This document shows, piece after piece, positions 20,828 to 30,731 of a stretch of DNA of 64,000 nucleotides. The position numbers were made by a program, and so were the translations under genes. The DNA comes from Microbacterium sp. LWO13-1.2 (GTDB taxonomy: Bacteria > Actinomycetota > Actinomycetes > Actinomycetales > Microbacteriaceae). Within the stretch, counting starts at the first letter, position 1, and every line of letters starts with the position of its first letter. Below the pieces are notes generated by a model. That model had not been told where the DNA came from. It searched no databases and saw only the letters and a list, made by a program, of their open reading frames with translations. The stretch lies in the NCBI RefSeq assembly GCF_038397725.1, contig NZ_CP151634.1, forward strand, positions 3,038,001 to 3,102,000, given 5' to 3'.

Positions 20828-21728
20828 AGTCAGGACCGTCCCCGATGTCGACCGCGCAGCGGCGGCACGGAAGGCCGTCGAGCGTCGGCGCGCGCGCGCC
20901 GCGCTCAAGCGTGACCTCACGATGCGGGTGACGACGCCGCAGACGGTGCTCTCACACGCCATCGCCGATGCCGACTCCGTCGCCGGCTCCATGCGCATCA
21001 CCGACTTCCTGCTGGCGCTGCCGGCGATCGGTTCCGGAAAGCGCGATCGGATCCTCGACGAGCTGCATATCTCCCCGGTGAAGCGGCTCGGTGGACTCGG
21101 CGTGCGCCAGCGCGTGCTGCTCAGGGAATGGCTGGACGGGCGATTCCCGGAAGCGCAGCCCCGTGATGGCCGCAGTCGTCTGCTCGTGCTGGCCGGCCCC
21201 ACGGCCGTCGGTAAGGGCACGGTCGCAGCGCACATCAGGGAGAACCACCCCGAGATCCATCTCTCGGTCTCGGCGACGACTCGGGCACCTCGACCGGGGG
21301 AGATCGACGGCGTGCACTACTACTTCGTCGATGACGCCGAGTTCGATCGCCTCATCGCCGACGGAGAACTCCTGGAGTTCGCCGTGGTGCACAACCGCTC
21401 CCGCTACGGCACGCCGCGGGCGCCGATCGACCTCGCCCTGAGCCAGGGAAAGACCGTGCTGCTCGAGATCGACCTGCAGGGAGCACGCCAGGTGCGCAAG
21501 GCCGAGCCGTCCGCGACGCTGATCTTCCTGCTGCCGCCGAGCTGGGACGAACTGGTCCAGCGACTCGTCGGACGCGGCACCGAAGAGGCGGAAGAACGGG
21601 CCCGTCGACTCCGCACGGCGAAGGTCGAACTGGCCGCCCAGAGCGAGTTCGATCACCGCATCGTGAACGAGGACGTCGCCGTCGCCGCGCGCGAGGTCGT
21701 AGAATTGTCTTCAAGCTCTGCGCGCTGA
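20820..21728 (+). CDS. gmk: fusion of mIHF-type nucleoid protein and guanylate kinase
   Basis: The C-terminal part (about residues 120-302) is guanylate kinase, GMP to GDP, with P-loop [10 protein letters not shown] (Lys132), the [22 protein letters not shown]-binding segment and [10 protein letters not shown]. The first about 115 residues match actinobacterial integration host factor (mIHF): a basic helix of [20 protein letters not shown] type, then [17 protein letters not shown] and the H2TH-like [18 protein letters not shown]. mihF is a separate gene just upstream of gmk in mycobacteria and Streptomyces. Here no stop codon separates the two. The ATG at 20820 follows GAGGTGACC inside the pyrF end. 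Confidence 0.93.
   Translation: MAEVRTVPDVDRAAAARKAVERRRARAALKRDLTMRVTTPQTVLSHAIADADSVAGSMRITDFLLALPAIGSGKRDRILDELHISPVKRLGGLGVRQRVLLREWLDGRFPEAQPRDGRSRLLVLAGPTAVGKGTVAAHIRENHPEIHLSVSATTRAPRPGEIDGVHYYFVDDAEFDRLIADGELLEFAVVHNRSRYGTPRAPIDLALSQGKTVLLEIDLQGARQVRKAEPSATLIFLLPPSWDELVQRLVGRGTEEAEERARRLRTAKVELAAQSEFDHRIVNEDVAVAAREVVELSSSSAR
21700..21705 (+). promoter_or_regulatory. possible -10 box for rpoZ inside the 3' end of gmk
   Basis: TAGAAT, about 90 nt before the rpoZ start. It could give rpoZ a supply independent of pyrimidine control. Confidence 0.35.
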
Positions 21729-21792
21729 ACGTCTCCCGCGCCTATTGCACCGTCTTCGCGACGATCCCGTCGCCTGATCAGGAGGTCTCACC

Positions 21793-22050
21793 ATGGCCGG
21801 ACACCACACCAACGGAATCATCGATCCCCCCATCGACAACCTGCTCGACCGCGTCGACTCGAAGTACGAACTGGTCATCTACGCGGCCAAGCGCGCCCGT
21901 CAGATCAACGACTACTACTCGGACCTGCACGAGGGCAACCTGTTCGACAACGTCGGCCCGCTGGTCGACTCGTCCGTCGAGGACAAGCCGCTCACCATCG
22001 CGCTGCACGAGATCAACGAGGACAAGCTCCGCCTGCGTCACGCAGAGTGA
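21793..22050 (+). CDS. rpoZ: DNA-directed RNA polymerase omega subunit
   Basis: An 85-residue omega subunit that helps fold and assemble the beta' subunit. The family segments [32 protein letters not shown] and the acidic [10 protein letters not shown] end are present. A strong AGGAGG site lies just upstream (21780-21785). In many actinobacteria coaBC follows; here a hairpin and then metK follow. Confidence 0.95.
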   Translation: MAGHHTNGIIDPPIDNLLDRVDSKYELVIYAAKRARQINDYYSDLHEGNLFDNVGPLVDSSVEDKPLTIALHEINEDKLRLRHAE

Positions 22051-22055
22051 CATTC

Positions 22056-22090
22056 GGACCGCGCCTCCCCGTTTGTCGGAGGCGCGGTTC
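22056..22090 (+). terminator. hairpin terminator after rpoZ
   Basis: Arms 22056-22068 and 22078-22090 form a 13-bp GC-rich stem (one G-U pair) with a 9-nt loop. There is no U tract after it, as is common for high-GC actinobacterial terminators. Confidence 0.6.
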
Positions 22091-22140
22091 AGAATGGGTG
22101 CATCCACCCTTTCCCCGTCCGTCCCCGTTCTGGAGCACCG

Positions 22141-23334
22141 ATGAGCGCGCTGCGTCTGTTCACGTCCGAGTCCGTCACCGAGGGGCATCCGGACAAGATC
22201 TGTGACCAGATCTCAGACAGCATCCTCGATGGCCTCATCGCCAAGGACCCGGAATCCCGGGTTGCTGTGGAGACTCTCGTGACCACGGGGCTCGTGCACG
22301 TCGCCGGCGAGATCCGCACCGAGGCCTACGTCGACATCCCCACGATCGTCCGCCAGGTCGTGAACGGCATCGGCTACACCTCCAGCGACACCGGCTTCGA
22401 CGGCGATTCCTGCGGCGTGAGCATCTCGGTGGGCGAGCAGTCGACCGACATCGCCCACGGGGTCGACAACGCGCAGGAGCATCGCGACGGTTCCTCGAGC
22501 GACCCACTCGACGCGCTCGGCGCCGGCGACCAGGGCATCATGTTCGGTTTCGCCACGAATGAGACGCCGCAGCTGATGCCGATGGCCGCCTGGACGGCGC
22601 ACCGCCTCGCGGAACGCCTCGCCGAGGTGCGCCGCTCCGGACTGCTCCCGTTCCTGCGCCCCGACGGCAAGACCCAGGTCACACTCGGCTACGAGGGCTT
22701 CACTCCGAAGACCGTCGATGCGGTGGTGCTGTCGACGCAGCACAATCCGGATATCTCCCAGGATGAGCTGAAAGCACAGCTGCGCGAGCACGTCATCGCT
22801 CCGATCCTGGCGACCACGGGCCTCGACCTCTCCGATGTGACGTACTACATCAACCCGGCCGGCCCGTTCGTCACGGGTGGCCCCAAGGGCGACGCCGGCC
22901 TCACCGGCCGCAAGATCATCATCGACACGTATGGCGGTGCGGCGCGCCACGGCGGCGGCGCCTTCAGCGGCAAGGACCCGTCGAAGGTCGATCGGTCCGG
23001 CGCCTACGCCACCCGATGGGTCGCGAAGAACGCGGTGGCCGCAGGTCTCGCCGACCGCCTCGAGGTGCAGATCGCCTATGCCATCGGGGTCGCCCGTCCG
23101 GTCGGCCTGTACGTCGAGACGTTCGGTACCGGCAAGGTCTCCGACGAGGCGATCATCCAGGCGATCAGCACGGTGTTCGACCTCCGTCCGCAGGCGATCA
23201 TCGAAGAGCTCGACCTCCTCCGGCCGATCTACGCGCAGACCGCCGCCTACGGGCACTTCGGCCGCGAGCTTCCCGACTTCACCTGGGAGCGCACCGACCG
23301 CGCCGAAGAGCTGCGCCGCGCTGCCGGGCTCTGA
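22141..23334 (+). CDS. metK: S-adenosylmethionine synthetase
   Basis: Makes SAM from methionine and ATP. The 397-residue protein has [12 protein letters not shown] at the N-terminus, the [12 protein letters not shown] signature and the P-loop-like [23 protein letters not shown] possible -10 (CAGAAT, 22090-22095) lies at the foot of the preceding hairpin, so metK likely has its own promoter with a leader of about 40 nt. No SAM riboswitch fits in this short leader. priA follows in the same direction. Confidence 0.97.
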   Translation: MSALRLFTSESVTEGHPDKICDQISDSILDGLIAKDPESRVAVETLVTTGLVHVAGEIRTEAYVDIPTIVRQVVNGIGYTSSDTGFDGDSCGVSISVGEQSTDIAHGVDNAQEHRDGSSSDPLDALGAGDQGIMFGFATNETPQLMPMAAWTAHRLAERLAEVRRSGLLPFLRPDGKTQVTLGYEGFTPKTVDAVVLSTQHNPDISQDELKAQLREHVIAPILATTGLDLSDVTYYINPAGPFVTGGPKGDAGLTGRKIIIDTYGGAARHGGGAFSGKDPSKVDRSGAYATRWVAKNAVAAGLADRLEVQIAYAIGVARPVGLYVETFGTGKVSDEAIIQAISTVFDLRPQAIIEELDLLRPIYAQTAAYGHFGRELPDFTWERTDRAEELRRAAGL

Positions 23335-23368
23335 TGGGGAATCGGTTCCCCCGGATACCTCAGCCCTC

Positions 23369-25327
23369 ATGAGCACCGAGAGCCGACGCATCGCGCGAGT
23401 TCTCCTGGACTCCCCGCTGCCGCAGCTCGACCGGCTTTTCGACTACGCGCTGCCTGCGGAACTCGGCGAGGTGCCGCTCGGCGTCCGCGTTCGCGTCCCC
23501 CTGCGCACGGCGGGCCGGGTGATCGACGGGTACGTCATCGAGGTCGATACCGAAGATGACGCGGATCGTGCGCTCTCCGAGGTGGAGAGCATCGTGTCGA
23601 CGGCCTCGGTGCTGCCGGAACGGCTGTATCGCCTGGCCCGGCGTGCCGCTGATCGGGCCGCGGGTTCCGCCTCGGACGTCCTGCGCCTCGCCATTCCCAA
23701 GCGGCAGGTCCGAGTCGAGAAGGCATGGACGGCGGATGCTCCTGCCGTCCGCCCGCACGAGACCGCGCTCGCTCGTGCCGCAGAGGTGATCGGGCGCTAC
23801 GAAGGTCTCGAGGCTGTACTCACGGAGCGCGGACGCGCCGCGGTCGAGGCGATCCCTGCGCTGGATGACGATTCTCCGGCATGGGCGCAGCTGCTGGCGG
23901 CCGTGGCGGTGCGCACCCTGTCGTCGGGGTCGTCGGCGGTGCTCGTCGTCCCGGATCACCGAGACGTCGACAGCCTGCTGAAGACGCTTTCGGTTCTGGT
24001 GCCGGACGAAGCCGTGGTGCGCCACGACTCGAGACAGTCGAATCCTGATCGCTATCGCGCGTTCCTGCGCACCCTCGAAGATGCGCCGTGCATCGTCGTC
24101 GGCAACCGCTCGGCCGTCTACGCGCCGGTCGAGGCCGGACTGGTCGTCATCTGGGACGACGGAGATCCTCTGCTCGGAGAGCAGCTCGCGCCCTACATCA
24201 ACGCGCGCGACGCGGCGCTGCTTCGCCAGGAGCAGGAGGGGTCGGCCCTCCTGATCGCCGGAAACACCCGCACCACCGACACCGAGCGGCTCGTGCTGCA
24301 CGGCTGGCTTCAGGACGTTCGTGCGGCGCGGCGCGTGCTACCGCGCGTGCTGTTGAGCACTCCGCAGGAGATGGAGCAGCCGCAGGGGCAGCGACTGCCG
24401 TCGTCGGCCTTCCTCGCCGCGCGGACAGCCGCGGCGGAGGGACCGGTCCTCGTCCAGGTGTCACGCCCGGGCTTCTCGCCGTCACTGGTGTGCGCAGGAT
24501 GCCGCACGCCGGCCCGGTGCGCACATTGCGGCGGGCCGCTCGGAGCGCGACACCGCGGAGCCGTGCCGGTCTGCGGCTGGTGCGGGCGGTCGGCGCGCGC
24601 CTGGGCCTGCCCGTCGTGCTCCGGGGTGCAACTGCGCCTGGCGTCGTCAGGGAGCGAGCGCACGGCAGATGAACTCGGTCGTGCGTTTCCCGGAGTGCGT
24701 GTGATCGTCGCCGATGGCGCACACCCCGTCGCCAAAGTCGATGCGCGGCCGGCGCTGGTCGTCGCCACTCGCGGAGCGGAGCCGCTCGCCGAGGGCGGCT
24801 ATCGTGCCGTGGTGCTCCTGGACGGTGCACGGATGCTGCAGGCCCCCGATCTTCGCGTCGGCGAGGCATGCCTGCGCTGGTGGTCGAACGCGGCCGCTCT
24901 CGCCGCACCCGGCGCTCCCATCCACCTGGTCGGCGTCAACGGCCCGGTGGCGATGGCGCTCGCGACCTGGAACCACGCGGGGTACGCCCGAACGGAACTC
25001 GAATCCCGCGCGCCGCTGCACATGCCTCCGATCATGAGGGTCGCGCAGATCGAGGGCACCACCGACGCCATCACCCGCGCCCTGGAGACGGTGCGAGAAC
25101 TCGCTCTGCCCGCCGACGCGCTGCTCGGACCGGTGCCGATCGAATCGAACGATGACCCTCCGCGCCTGCGCGCCCTGCTCCGGTTCGATTACGGATCGGG
25201 CCAGCGCGTCGCCACGACACTTCGCGCCGCCGTCGTCGCCGAGGCCGTTCGTCACCGCCGCGGCCGCGGCCGTGCGACCCGCAGCACTCTCACGGTGCGC
25301 CTCGATATCCTCGACCCAGAGCTTTGA
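23369..25327 (+). CDS. priA: PriA-like primosomal protein lacking helicase motifs
   Basis: A 652-residue PriA homologue. The N-terminal 3'-DNA-binding domain (ARVLLDSPLPQLDRLFDYAL) and the zinc-binding cluster of paired cysteines (CAGC, CAHC, CGWC, CPSC, about residues 375-420) are present. The Walker A GxGKT of true PriA is missing (LLAAVAVRTLSSGSSAVLVV instead) and the DEEH box reads WDDGD. Helicase-deficient PriA of this kind is usual in actinobacteria and may serve as a fork-binding loader. The ATG at 23369 is preceded by a short 6-bp hairpin at 23336-23351. fmt follows after 17 nt. Confidence 0.93.
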   Translation: MSTESRRIARVLLDSPLPQLDRLFDYALPAELGEVPLGVRVRVPLRTAGRVIDGYVIEVDTEDDADRALSEVESIVSTASVLPERLYRLARRAADRAAGSASDVLRLAIPKRQVRVEKAWTADAPAVRPHETALARAAEVIGRYEGLEAVLTERGRAAVEAIPALDDDSPAWAQLLAAVAVRTLSSGSSAVLVVPDHRDVDSLLKTLSVLVPDEAVVRHDSRQSNPDRYRAFLRTLEDAPCIVVGNRSAVYAPVEAGLVVIWDDGDPLLGEQLAPYINARDAALLRQEQEGSALLIAGNTRTTDTERLVLHGWLQDVRAARRVLPRVLLSTPQEMEQPQGQRLPSSAFLAARTAAAEGPVLVQVSRPGFSPSLVCAGCRTPARCAHCGGPLGARHRGAVPVCGWCGRSARAWACPSCSGVQLRLASSGSERTADELGRAFPGVRVIVADGAHPVAKVDARPALVVATRGAEPLAEGGYRAVVLLDGARMLQAPDLRVGEACLRWWSNAAALAAPGAPIHLVGVNGPVAMALATWNHAGYARTELESRAPLHMPPIMRVAQIEGTTDAITRALETVRELALPADALLGPVPIESNDDPPRLRALLRFDYGSGQRVATTLRAAVVAEAVRHRRGRGRATRSTLTVRLDILDPEL

Positions 25328-25344
25328 CCTTCCGGAGAACCTTC

Positions 25345-26265
25345 ATGCGCCTCGTCTTCGCCGGCACACCAGCCGCCGCCATCCCGACACTCCGCCGCTT
25401 GGCGACGGAGCACGACATCGCCGCGGTGGTGACCCGGCCGGATGCCCCCCTCGGTCGCAAGCGCGTGATGACGCCCTCGCCCGTCGCGGCGGTCGCAGGC
25501 GAACTCGGTATCCCGGTGATCAAGGCGGCTCGTCTGGACGAGGAGGCTTCGGCGCGCATCGCCGCGTTGCGTCCGGACCTCGGCGTGATCGTCGCGTACG
25601 GCGGTCTGGTGCGCGAGCCGCTGCTGTCGACGCCGACTCGAGGCTGGATCAACCTGCACTTCTCGCTGCTCCCGCAGTGGCGGGGTGCCGCGCCTGTCCA
25701 ACGTGCCCTCATCGCGGGTGACGCAGAATTCGGAGCGAGCGTGTTCCAGCTCGTCGCCGAGTTGGACGCCGGCGACGTCTTCGCCGCACGGACGATCGCG
25801 ATTCCGGACGGAGCGACGGCGGATGCCGCCCTCGACGCGCTTGCCGTCGGGGGCGCCGAGCTCACCGCAGAGGTCGTCGCCGGCATCTCGACCGGCGCGG
25901 CGCACGCCATGCCTCAGACCGGCACGGCGACCGTCGCTCCCAAACTCACCCTGGAGGACGGGTTGCTGGACTGGTCGCAGACCCTCGACCTCGTCTATGC
26001 GCGGTTCCGTGGTGTGACCCCCGAGCCCGGGGCCCACACGACCATCGGCGGATCGCGGGTGAAGATCCTCGAAGCCCAGAGAGCCACCGACGTCGAAGCG
26101 ATGCCGCCGGGGACGATCGCGGCGGGCAAGGCGGCACTGCTGATCGGCACGTCCACCGCCCCGCTCGCCGTGACCCGCGTCCAGCCGGCCGGAAAGGCGG
26201 CCATGAGCGCCGTCGACTGGTGGCGCGGTCAGCGCGGTGCGGAAGATCTGCGAGCAGGCGCATGA
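25345..26265 (+). CDS. fmt: methionyl-tRNA formyltransferase
   Basis: Formylates initiator Met-tRNA with 10-formyl-THF. The 306-residue protein starts MRLVFAGTPAAAIPTL and holds the catalytic and folate segment INLHFSLLPQWRGAAPVQRAL with the conserved His and the following Asp region (VFQLVAELDAGDVF). The ATG at 25345 has GGAG at 25333-25336; the longer in-frame ORF uses a TTG inside the priA end and is less likely. No def gene is adjacent. rsmB starts within its stop (ATGA). Confidence 0.95.
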   Translation: MRLVFAGTPAAAIPTLRRLATEHDIAAVVTRPDAPLGRKRVMTPSPVAAVAGELGIPVIKAARLDEEASARIAALRPDLGVIVAYGGLVREPLLSTPTRGWINLHFSLLPQWRGAAPVQRALIAGDAEFGASVFQLVAELDAGDVFAARTIAIPDGATADAALDALAVGGAELTAEVVAGISTGAAHAMPQTGTATVAPKLTLEDGLLDWSQTLDLVYARFRGVTPEPGAHTTIGGSRVKILEAQRATDVEAMPPGTIAAGKAALLIGTSTAPLAVTRVQPAGKAAMSAVDWWRGQRGAEDLRAGA

Positions 26266-27791
26266 GCGGCCAGCAGCGTCGTCCCCGGCACCCGCAGGGC
26301 CAGGGCGCACCCGGATCCGACCGCCGGAGTTCGAGCCGCGGTGGCGGCCAGCCGTCCCGTACGGTGCAGCCTTCCCGGGCGGTCCAGCCCGCACGCCGCG
26401 TCGCCTACGACGTGCTGCGCGCGGTCAGCGACTCCGACGCCTACGCGAACCTCCTGCTGCCGTCGGCGATCGCCGACGCAGGACTCTCGACGCAGGATGC
26501 GGCTCTCGCCACCGAACTCGCCTATGGGACGCTCCGCCGACGCGGCATGTACGACGCGATCATCGAGGCGGCAGCGGATCGCGACACCGCATCGATCGAT
26601 CCGGCCGTGCTCGATGCGCTGCGACTCGCGGTGCATCAGCTCCTGGCGACGCGAGTGGCCTCGCACGCCGCTGTGAACGAGTCGGTGAATCTCGCCGCAG
26701 ACGCTCAGGGCCGCGGGGCGGCGAGCTTCACGAATGCGGTGCTCCGGCGGATCGCGAGGGAGACACCGGGGGAGTGGCAGGAGCGGATCGAGCGGTCGGC
26801 GCGGTCCGACGACGAGCGACTCAGCCTCCGCACGGCGCATCCGGTGTGGGTGATCCGCGCGCTGCGCAGAGCCCTCGCCGCTGAGGGTCGCGCGGACGAA
26901 CTGGAGGCGCTTCTCGAGGCCGACAACGTCTCACCCGAAGTGACGCTCGTCGCCTTGCCGGGACTGGCCGAGCAGGGGGAGCCGCGCCGCCCGTACGCCG
27001 CGACCGCCTTCGGCTCGCCCGGCGGCGATCCCCATCGGATCGTGGCCGGCTCCGGAGGCAAGGTCCGCGTCCAGGATGAGGGATCCCAGCTCGTGGCTCT
27101 CGCCCTTGCCGCGGCGGCGCCGATCCGCTCGGGGGAGCGCTGGCTCGACCTGTGCGCCGGCCCCGGTGGCAAGACCGCACTGCTGGCGGCCATCGCCGCG
27201 CAGCACGGCGCTCTTCTCGAGGCCAATGAGATCATCCCCGCGCGGGCGGGGCTCGTGCGCAACGCTCTCCGCCCTGTTCCCGGTGACGTCGTCGTGGACG
27301 AAGAGGACGGCCGCACGCTCGCTCGCGACCGTGTCGGGCAGTACGACCGCATCCTGGTCGACGCACCGTGCACGGGCCTCGGCGCCCTTCGCCGTCGGCC
27401 TGAGGCTCGCTGGCGGAAGACCCCGGCCGATGTCGCCGAGCTCGTTCCGCTGCAGGAGGAGCTCCTGTCGGCCGCTGTGGAGGCGCTCGCGCCCGGTGGC
27501 ATCGTCGCCTATGTCACCTGTTCACCGCACCTCGCTGAGACCACCGGGGTCGTGCAAGAGGTGCTGCGCGGGCGCGCTGACCTCCACGAGCTCGACGCAC
27601 GGGCGGTGCTGACGCACATCGCGCAATCGCCGATCGATCTCGGGACGCGCGACGACCAGCCCGATGGCGGATCCGTGCAGCTCTGGCCGCACCGCCACGG
27701 CACCGACGCGATGTTCCTCGCGCTGCTGCAGCGCACCGCGGCAGATCCGGCCGCGACAGATCCCGGCGATGCCGCCGGGAAGGGAGAATAG
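26262..27791 (+). CDS. rsmB: 16S rRNA (cytosine967-C5)-methyltransferase RsmB
   Basis: A 509-residue SAM-dependent RNA methyltransferase. After a basic, disordered tail (about 45 residues) comes a NusB-like RNA-binding domain (RRVAYDVLRAVSDSDAYANL). The catalytic domain has SAM motif DLCAGPGGKTALLAAIA, motif IV DAPCTGLGALRRRPEARWRK with its Cys, and motif VI VTCSPHLAET with the nucleophilic Cys. Overlaps fmt by ATGA; rpe follows after 4 nt. Confidence 0.95.
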   Translation: MSGQQRRPRHPQGQGAPGSDRRSSSRGGGQPSRTVQPSRAVQPARRVAYDVLRAVSDSDAYANLLLPSAIADAGLSTQDAALATELAYGTLRRRGMYDAIIEAAADRDTASIDPAVLDALRLAVHQLLATRVASHAAVNESVNLAADAQGRGAASFTNAVLRRIARETPGEWQERIERSARSDDERLSLRTAHPVWVIRALRRALAAEGRADELEALLEADNVSPEVTLVALPGLAEQGEPRRPYAATAFGSPGGDPHRIVAGSGGKVRVQDEGSQLVALALAAAAPIRSGERWLDLCAGPGGKTALLAAIAAQHGALLEANEIIPARAGLVRNALRPVPGDVVVDEEDGRTLARDRVGQYDRILVDAPCTGLGALRRRPEARWRKTPADVAELVPLQEELLSAAVEALAPGGIVAYVTCSPHLAETTGVVQEVLRGRADLHELDARAVLTHIAQSPIDLGTRDDQPDGGSVQLWPHRHGTDAMFLALLQRTAADPAATDPGDAAGKGE

Positions 27792-27795
27792 ACCC

Positions 27796-28476
27796 GTGGA
27801 CCTTCCCCGCGCCCCGCGCATCAATCCCAGCATCCTCGCCGCCGACTTCGTCAACATGCAGCGCGATCTTGCGAAGATCGCCACCGCCGATTTCGCCCAT
27901 GTCGACGTGATGGACAACCATTTCGTGCCGAACCTCACCTTCGGGACGCAGATGGTCGAGCGCATCCAGGCGACCAGCCCCATCCCGCTCGACGTCCACC
28001 TCATGATCACCGACCCCGACCGCTGGGCGCCCGCGTATGCCGAGCTGGGAGCCGCCAGCGTCACGTTCCACCTCGAAGCGGCCGCCGATCCGATCTCGCT
28101 CGCGCGGCGCCTGCGTGACATGGGTGCCCGCGCCGGAATAGCCATCAAGCCGGGCACCCCGGCCGAAGGCCTGTACGACGTACTCGATGAGTTCGACCAG
28201 ATCCTCGTGATGACGGTGGAGCCCGGATTCGGCGGCCAGGGCTTCATGCCCGAGACGATGCCGAAGCTGCGCTCACTGGCCGACGAAGCACGACGGCGCG
28301 GCTCGAACGTCTGGCTGCAGGTCGACGGCGGCATCTCGGACAGCACCATCGAGCTCGCCGCCGCCAGCGGAGCCGATACGTTCGTCGCCGGCTCCGCCGT
28401 CTACGGGGCCGACGACGTGGAGGCCGCCGTCACGCGGCTCAGGGACGCCGCACGAGCCGCTAGCCTGGAATCGTGA
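27796..28476 (+). CDS. rpe: ribulose-phosphate 3-epimerase
   Basis: Interconverts ribulose 5-phosphate and xylulose 5-phosphate. The 226-residue TIM barrel has [10 protein letters not shown], the metal and catalytic segment [30 protein letters not shown] and the second Asp in [14 protein letters not shown] start at 27796 with AGGGAGA at 27781-27787. hisE starts in its last codons. Confidence 0.96.
   Translation: MDLPRAPRINPSILAADFVNMQRDLAKIATADFAHVDVMDNHFVPNLTFGTQMVERIQATSPIPLDVHLMITDPDRWAPAYAELGAASVTFHLEAAADPISLARRLRDMGARAGIAIKPGTPAEGLYDVLDEFDQILVMTVEPGFGGQGFMPETMPKLRSLADEARRRGSNVWLQVDGGISDSTIELAAASGADTFVAGSAVYGADDVEAAVTRLRDAARAASLES
28461..28466 (+). promoter_or_regulatory. -10 box of a leaderless hisE transcript
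   Basis: TAGCCT inside the end of rpe, exactly 6 nt before the hisE GTG. The position predicts a transcript that starts at the start codon. Confidence 0.55.
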
Positions 28477-28736
28477 AGACTTTCGACGAGCTGTTCGCCG
28501 AGCTCAGCGTCAAGGCCGAGACTCGTCCGGCAGGATCGGGCACGGTCGCCGAGCTCGACGGCGGCGTGCACACGATCGGCAAGAAGATCGTCGAAGAGGC
28601 CGCCGAAGTGTGGATGGCCTCCGAGTACGAATCCGACGAGGCAGCGGCCGAGGAGATCTCCCAACTGCTGTACCACGTGCAGGTGATGATGATCGCGAAG
28701 GGCTTGAGCCTGCAGGACGTCTACCGACATCTCTGA
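28473..28736 (+). CDS. hisE: phosphoribosyl-ATP diphosphatase
   Basis: Hydrolyses phosphoribosyl-ATP to phosphoribosyl-AMP, the second step of histidine synthesis. The 87-residue protein is an all-helical MazG-fold enzyme with the metal-binding [14 protein letters not shown] and [15 protein letters not shown] (EExxE and ExxD-like pattern). GTG start overlapping the rpe stop and probably leaderless. hisG follows after 38 nt. Confidence 0.95.
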   Translation: MKTFDELFAELSVKAETRPAGSGTVAELDGGVHTIGKKIVEEAAEVWMASEYESDEAAAEEISQLLYHVQVMMIAKGLSLQDVYRHL

Positions 28737-28774
28737 TGCGCTCCGCCCCTGTCGACCCCATCTGAAGGTTTCCC

Positions 28775-29614
28775 ATGCTGCGCATTGCTGTTCCGAACAA
28801 GGGCTCGCTCTCCGAGACCGCCGCCGAGATGCTCGCGGAAGCCGGCTATGCCGGACGCCGTGACGCCAAGACCCTGCACCTGATCGACGCCGAGAACGAC
28901 GTCGAGTTCTTCTTCCTTCGTCCCCGCGACATCGCCACCTACGTCGCCTCCGGTGCACTCGACGTGGGCATCACCGGCCGCGATCTGCTGCGCGATGTGC
29001 CTCAGCAGGCGAGGGAGATCGAGTCGCTCGGCTTCGGCGGCTCCACGTTCCGCTTCGCGGGTCCTCCCGGGAGATTCCACACGGTCGCAGACCTCGCAGG
29101 CGTCCGAGTCGCTTCTGCCTACCCCGGCCTCGTCGGTGATTTCCTGCGTGAGCACGGCGTTGCGGCAGAGCTCGTCCAACTCGACGGAGCCGTCGAATCC
29201 GCGGTGCGACTCGGTGTCGCGGATGCCGTCGCCGATGTCGTCTCCACCGGAACCACGCTCCGACAGGCCGGACTCGACATCTTCGGTCCGGTCATCCTGG
29301 AGTCCGAGGCGGTGCTGATCAGCCGCCCCGGCGATGCCGAGGGCACCGAGACCCTGCTGCGGCGCCTGCGCGGTGTGATGGTCGCTCGGCGCTTCGTGCT
29401 GATCGACTACGACCTCCCGGCGGAGTTGGTCGATCAGGCCGTTCAGATCGCTCCCGGCCGTGAGTCGCCGACGATCTCCCCGCTCCGCGATGCCGCCTGG
29501 GTGGCCGTGCGCGTGATGGTGCCGAGCCGCGGCGTCAATCAGGTGATGGACGATCTGTACGCACTCGGCGCTCGCGCCATCCTCGTGACCGCGATCCACG
29601 CCGCGAGGCTCTGA
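28775..29614 (+). CDS. hisG: ATP phosphoribosyltransferase, long form
   Basis: First enzyme of histidine synthesis. The 279-residue product has the catalytic PBP-like lobes ([38 protein letters not shown]) and a C-terminal ACT-like domain from about residue 205 that gives histidine feedback inhibition, so no HisZ is needed. A GAAGG site precedes the ATG. hisF starts at its stop (TGATG). Confidence 0.96.
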   Translation: MLRIAVPNKGSLSETAAEMLAEAGYAGRRDAKTLHLIDAENDVEFFFLRPRDIATYVASGALDVGITGRDLLRDVPQQAREIESLGFGGSTFRFAGPPGRFHTVADLAGVRVASAYPGLVGDFLREHGVAAELVQLDGAVESAVRLGVADAVADVVSTGTTLRQAGLDIFGPVILESEAVLISRPGDAEGTETLLRRLRGVMVARRFVLIDYDLPAELVDQAVQIAPGRESPTISPLRDAAWVAVRVMVPSRGVNQVMDDLYALGARAILVTAIHAARL

Positions 29615-30375
29615 TGGCACTCGCCAGTCGCGTCATCCCCTGCCTCGATGTGGCCGCGGGCCGCGTCGTCAAGGGCGTGAACTTCGAGAACCTCCGTGAC
29701 ATGGGCGATCCCGTCGAGCTCGCTCGCCACTATGCCGAGCAGGGTGCAGACGAGATCACGTTCCTCGACGTGACCGCCACCGTCGATGCCAGGGCCACCA
29801 CATACGACGTCGTGCAGCGCACGGCAGAGCAGGTGTTCGTTCCGCTCACCGTCGGCGGGGGAGTGCGCAGCGTCGACGACGTCGCCCGGCTGCTCGCGGT
29901 CGGCGCGGACAAGGTCGGCGTGAACTCCGCCGCGATCGCCCGCCCCGGACTCATCGACGAGATCGCCGACCGCTTCGGCGCGCAGGTGCTGGTGCTGTCC
30001 CTCGACGTCAAGCGCGCCGCAGGCACGCATTCGGGTTTCGTCGTCACCACCCACGGCGGGCGTACGACGACGACCCTCGACGCGATCGCCTGGGCACGGG
30101 AAGCCACCGAGCGCGGTGCGGGCGAGCTGCTGGTGAACTCGATCGATGCGGACGGCACGCGCGACGGCTTCGATCTGGAACTGGTGCGTCTGATGCGCGA
30201 AGCGTCGACGGTTCCGGTGATCGCGTCCGGCGGCGCCGGGAAGGCGTCCGATTTCGCTCCGGCGATCAAGGCGGGCGCCGATGCCGTGCTCGCCGCGAGC
30301 GTCTTCCACACCGGAGCTCTCACCGTGGGAGACGTCAAGGACGCTCTGCGGGCTGAGGGGGTGCTGGTCCGATGA
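29614..30375 (+). CDS. hisF: imidazole glycerol phosphate synthase cyclase subunit
   Basis: With HisH makes imidazole glycerol phosphate and AICAR. The 253-residue half-barrel repeat protein starts [19 protein letters not shown], carries catalytic Asp in CLDV and in the second half ([16 protein letters not shown]), and [15 protein letters not shown]. hisH, hisA, hisB, hisC and hisD are not in this window. hisI overlaps by ATGA. Confidence 0.97.
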   Translation: MALASRVIPCLDVAAGRVVKGVNFENLRDMGDPVELARHYAEQGADEITFLDVTATVDARATTYDVVQRTAEQVFVPLTVGGGVRSVDDVARLLAVGADKVGVNSAAIARPGLIDEIADRFGAQVLVLSLDVKRAAGTHSGFVVTTHGGRTTTTLDAIAWAREATERGAGELLVNSIDADGTRDGFDLELVRLMREASTVPVIASGGAGKASDFAPAIKAGADAVLAASVFHTGALTVGDVKDALRAEGVLVR

Positions 30376-30731
30376 CGGAGTTGGAGACGCGGATCGCGCA
30401 GGTCGCCTGGAACGGCGACGGACTCGCCCCGGTGATCGTGCAGCAGTGGGACACCCGTGAGGTGCTCATGTTGGCCTGGGTGGATGCCGAGGCGCTCCGC
30501 CGCACCCTCACCTCGGGTCGCGTCACGTACTGGTCCCGCTCACGGCAGGAGTACTGGCGGAAGGGCGACACGTCCGGCAACATCCAGACCGTCCACGAGG
30601 CACGTCTGGACTGCGATGGAGATGCGATCCTGCTGCTGGTCGACCAGACCGGTCCCGCCTGCCACACGGGTACGCGAACCTGCTTCGACACCACGGACCT
30701 CGAGGCGGTTCCGGGCCAAGGCGGAGCATGA
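30372..30731 (+). CDS. hisI: phosphoribosyl-AMP cyclohydrolase
   Basis: Opens the purine ring of phosphoribosyl-AMP. The 119-residue zinc enzyme has [20 protein letters not shown] and the metal ligands in [22 protein letters not shown] plus a late Cys (TRTCFDT). It is separate from HisE, as usual in actinobacteria. Its TGA overlaps the start of the Trp-associated membrane protein (ATGA), leaving no room for trpE, which commonly sits here. Confidence 0.96.
   Translation: MTELETRIAQVAWNGDGLAPVIVQQWDTREVLMLAWVDAEALRRTLTSGRVTYWSRSRQEYWRKGDTSGNIQTVHEARLDCDGDAILLLVDQTGPACHTGTRTCFDTTDLEAVPGQGGA

Noticed and set aside
22877-23368. 164-codon extension of priA inside metK
   Set aside because: It is an out-of-frame shadow of metK; the PriA N-terminus begins at 23369.
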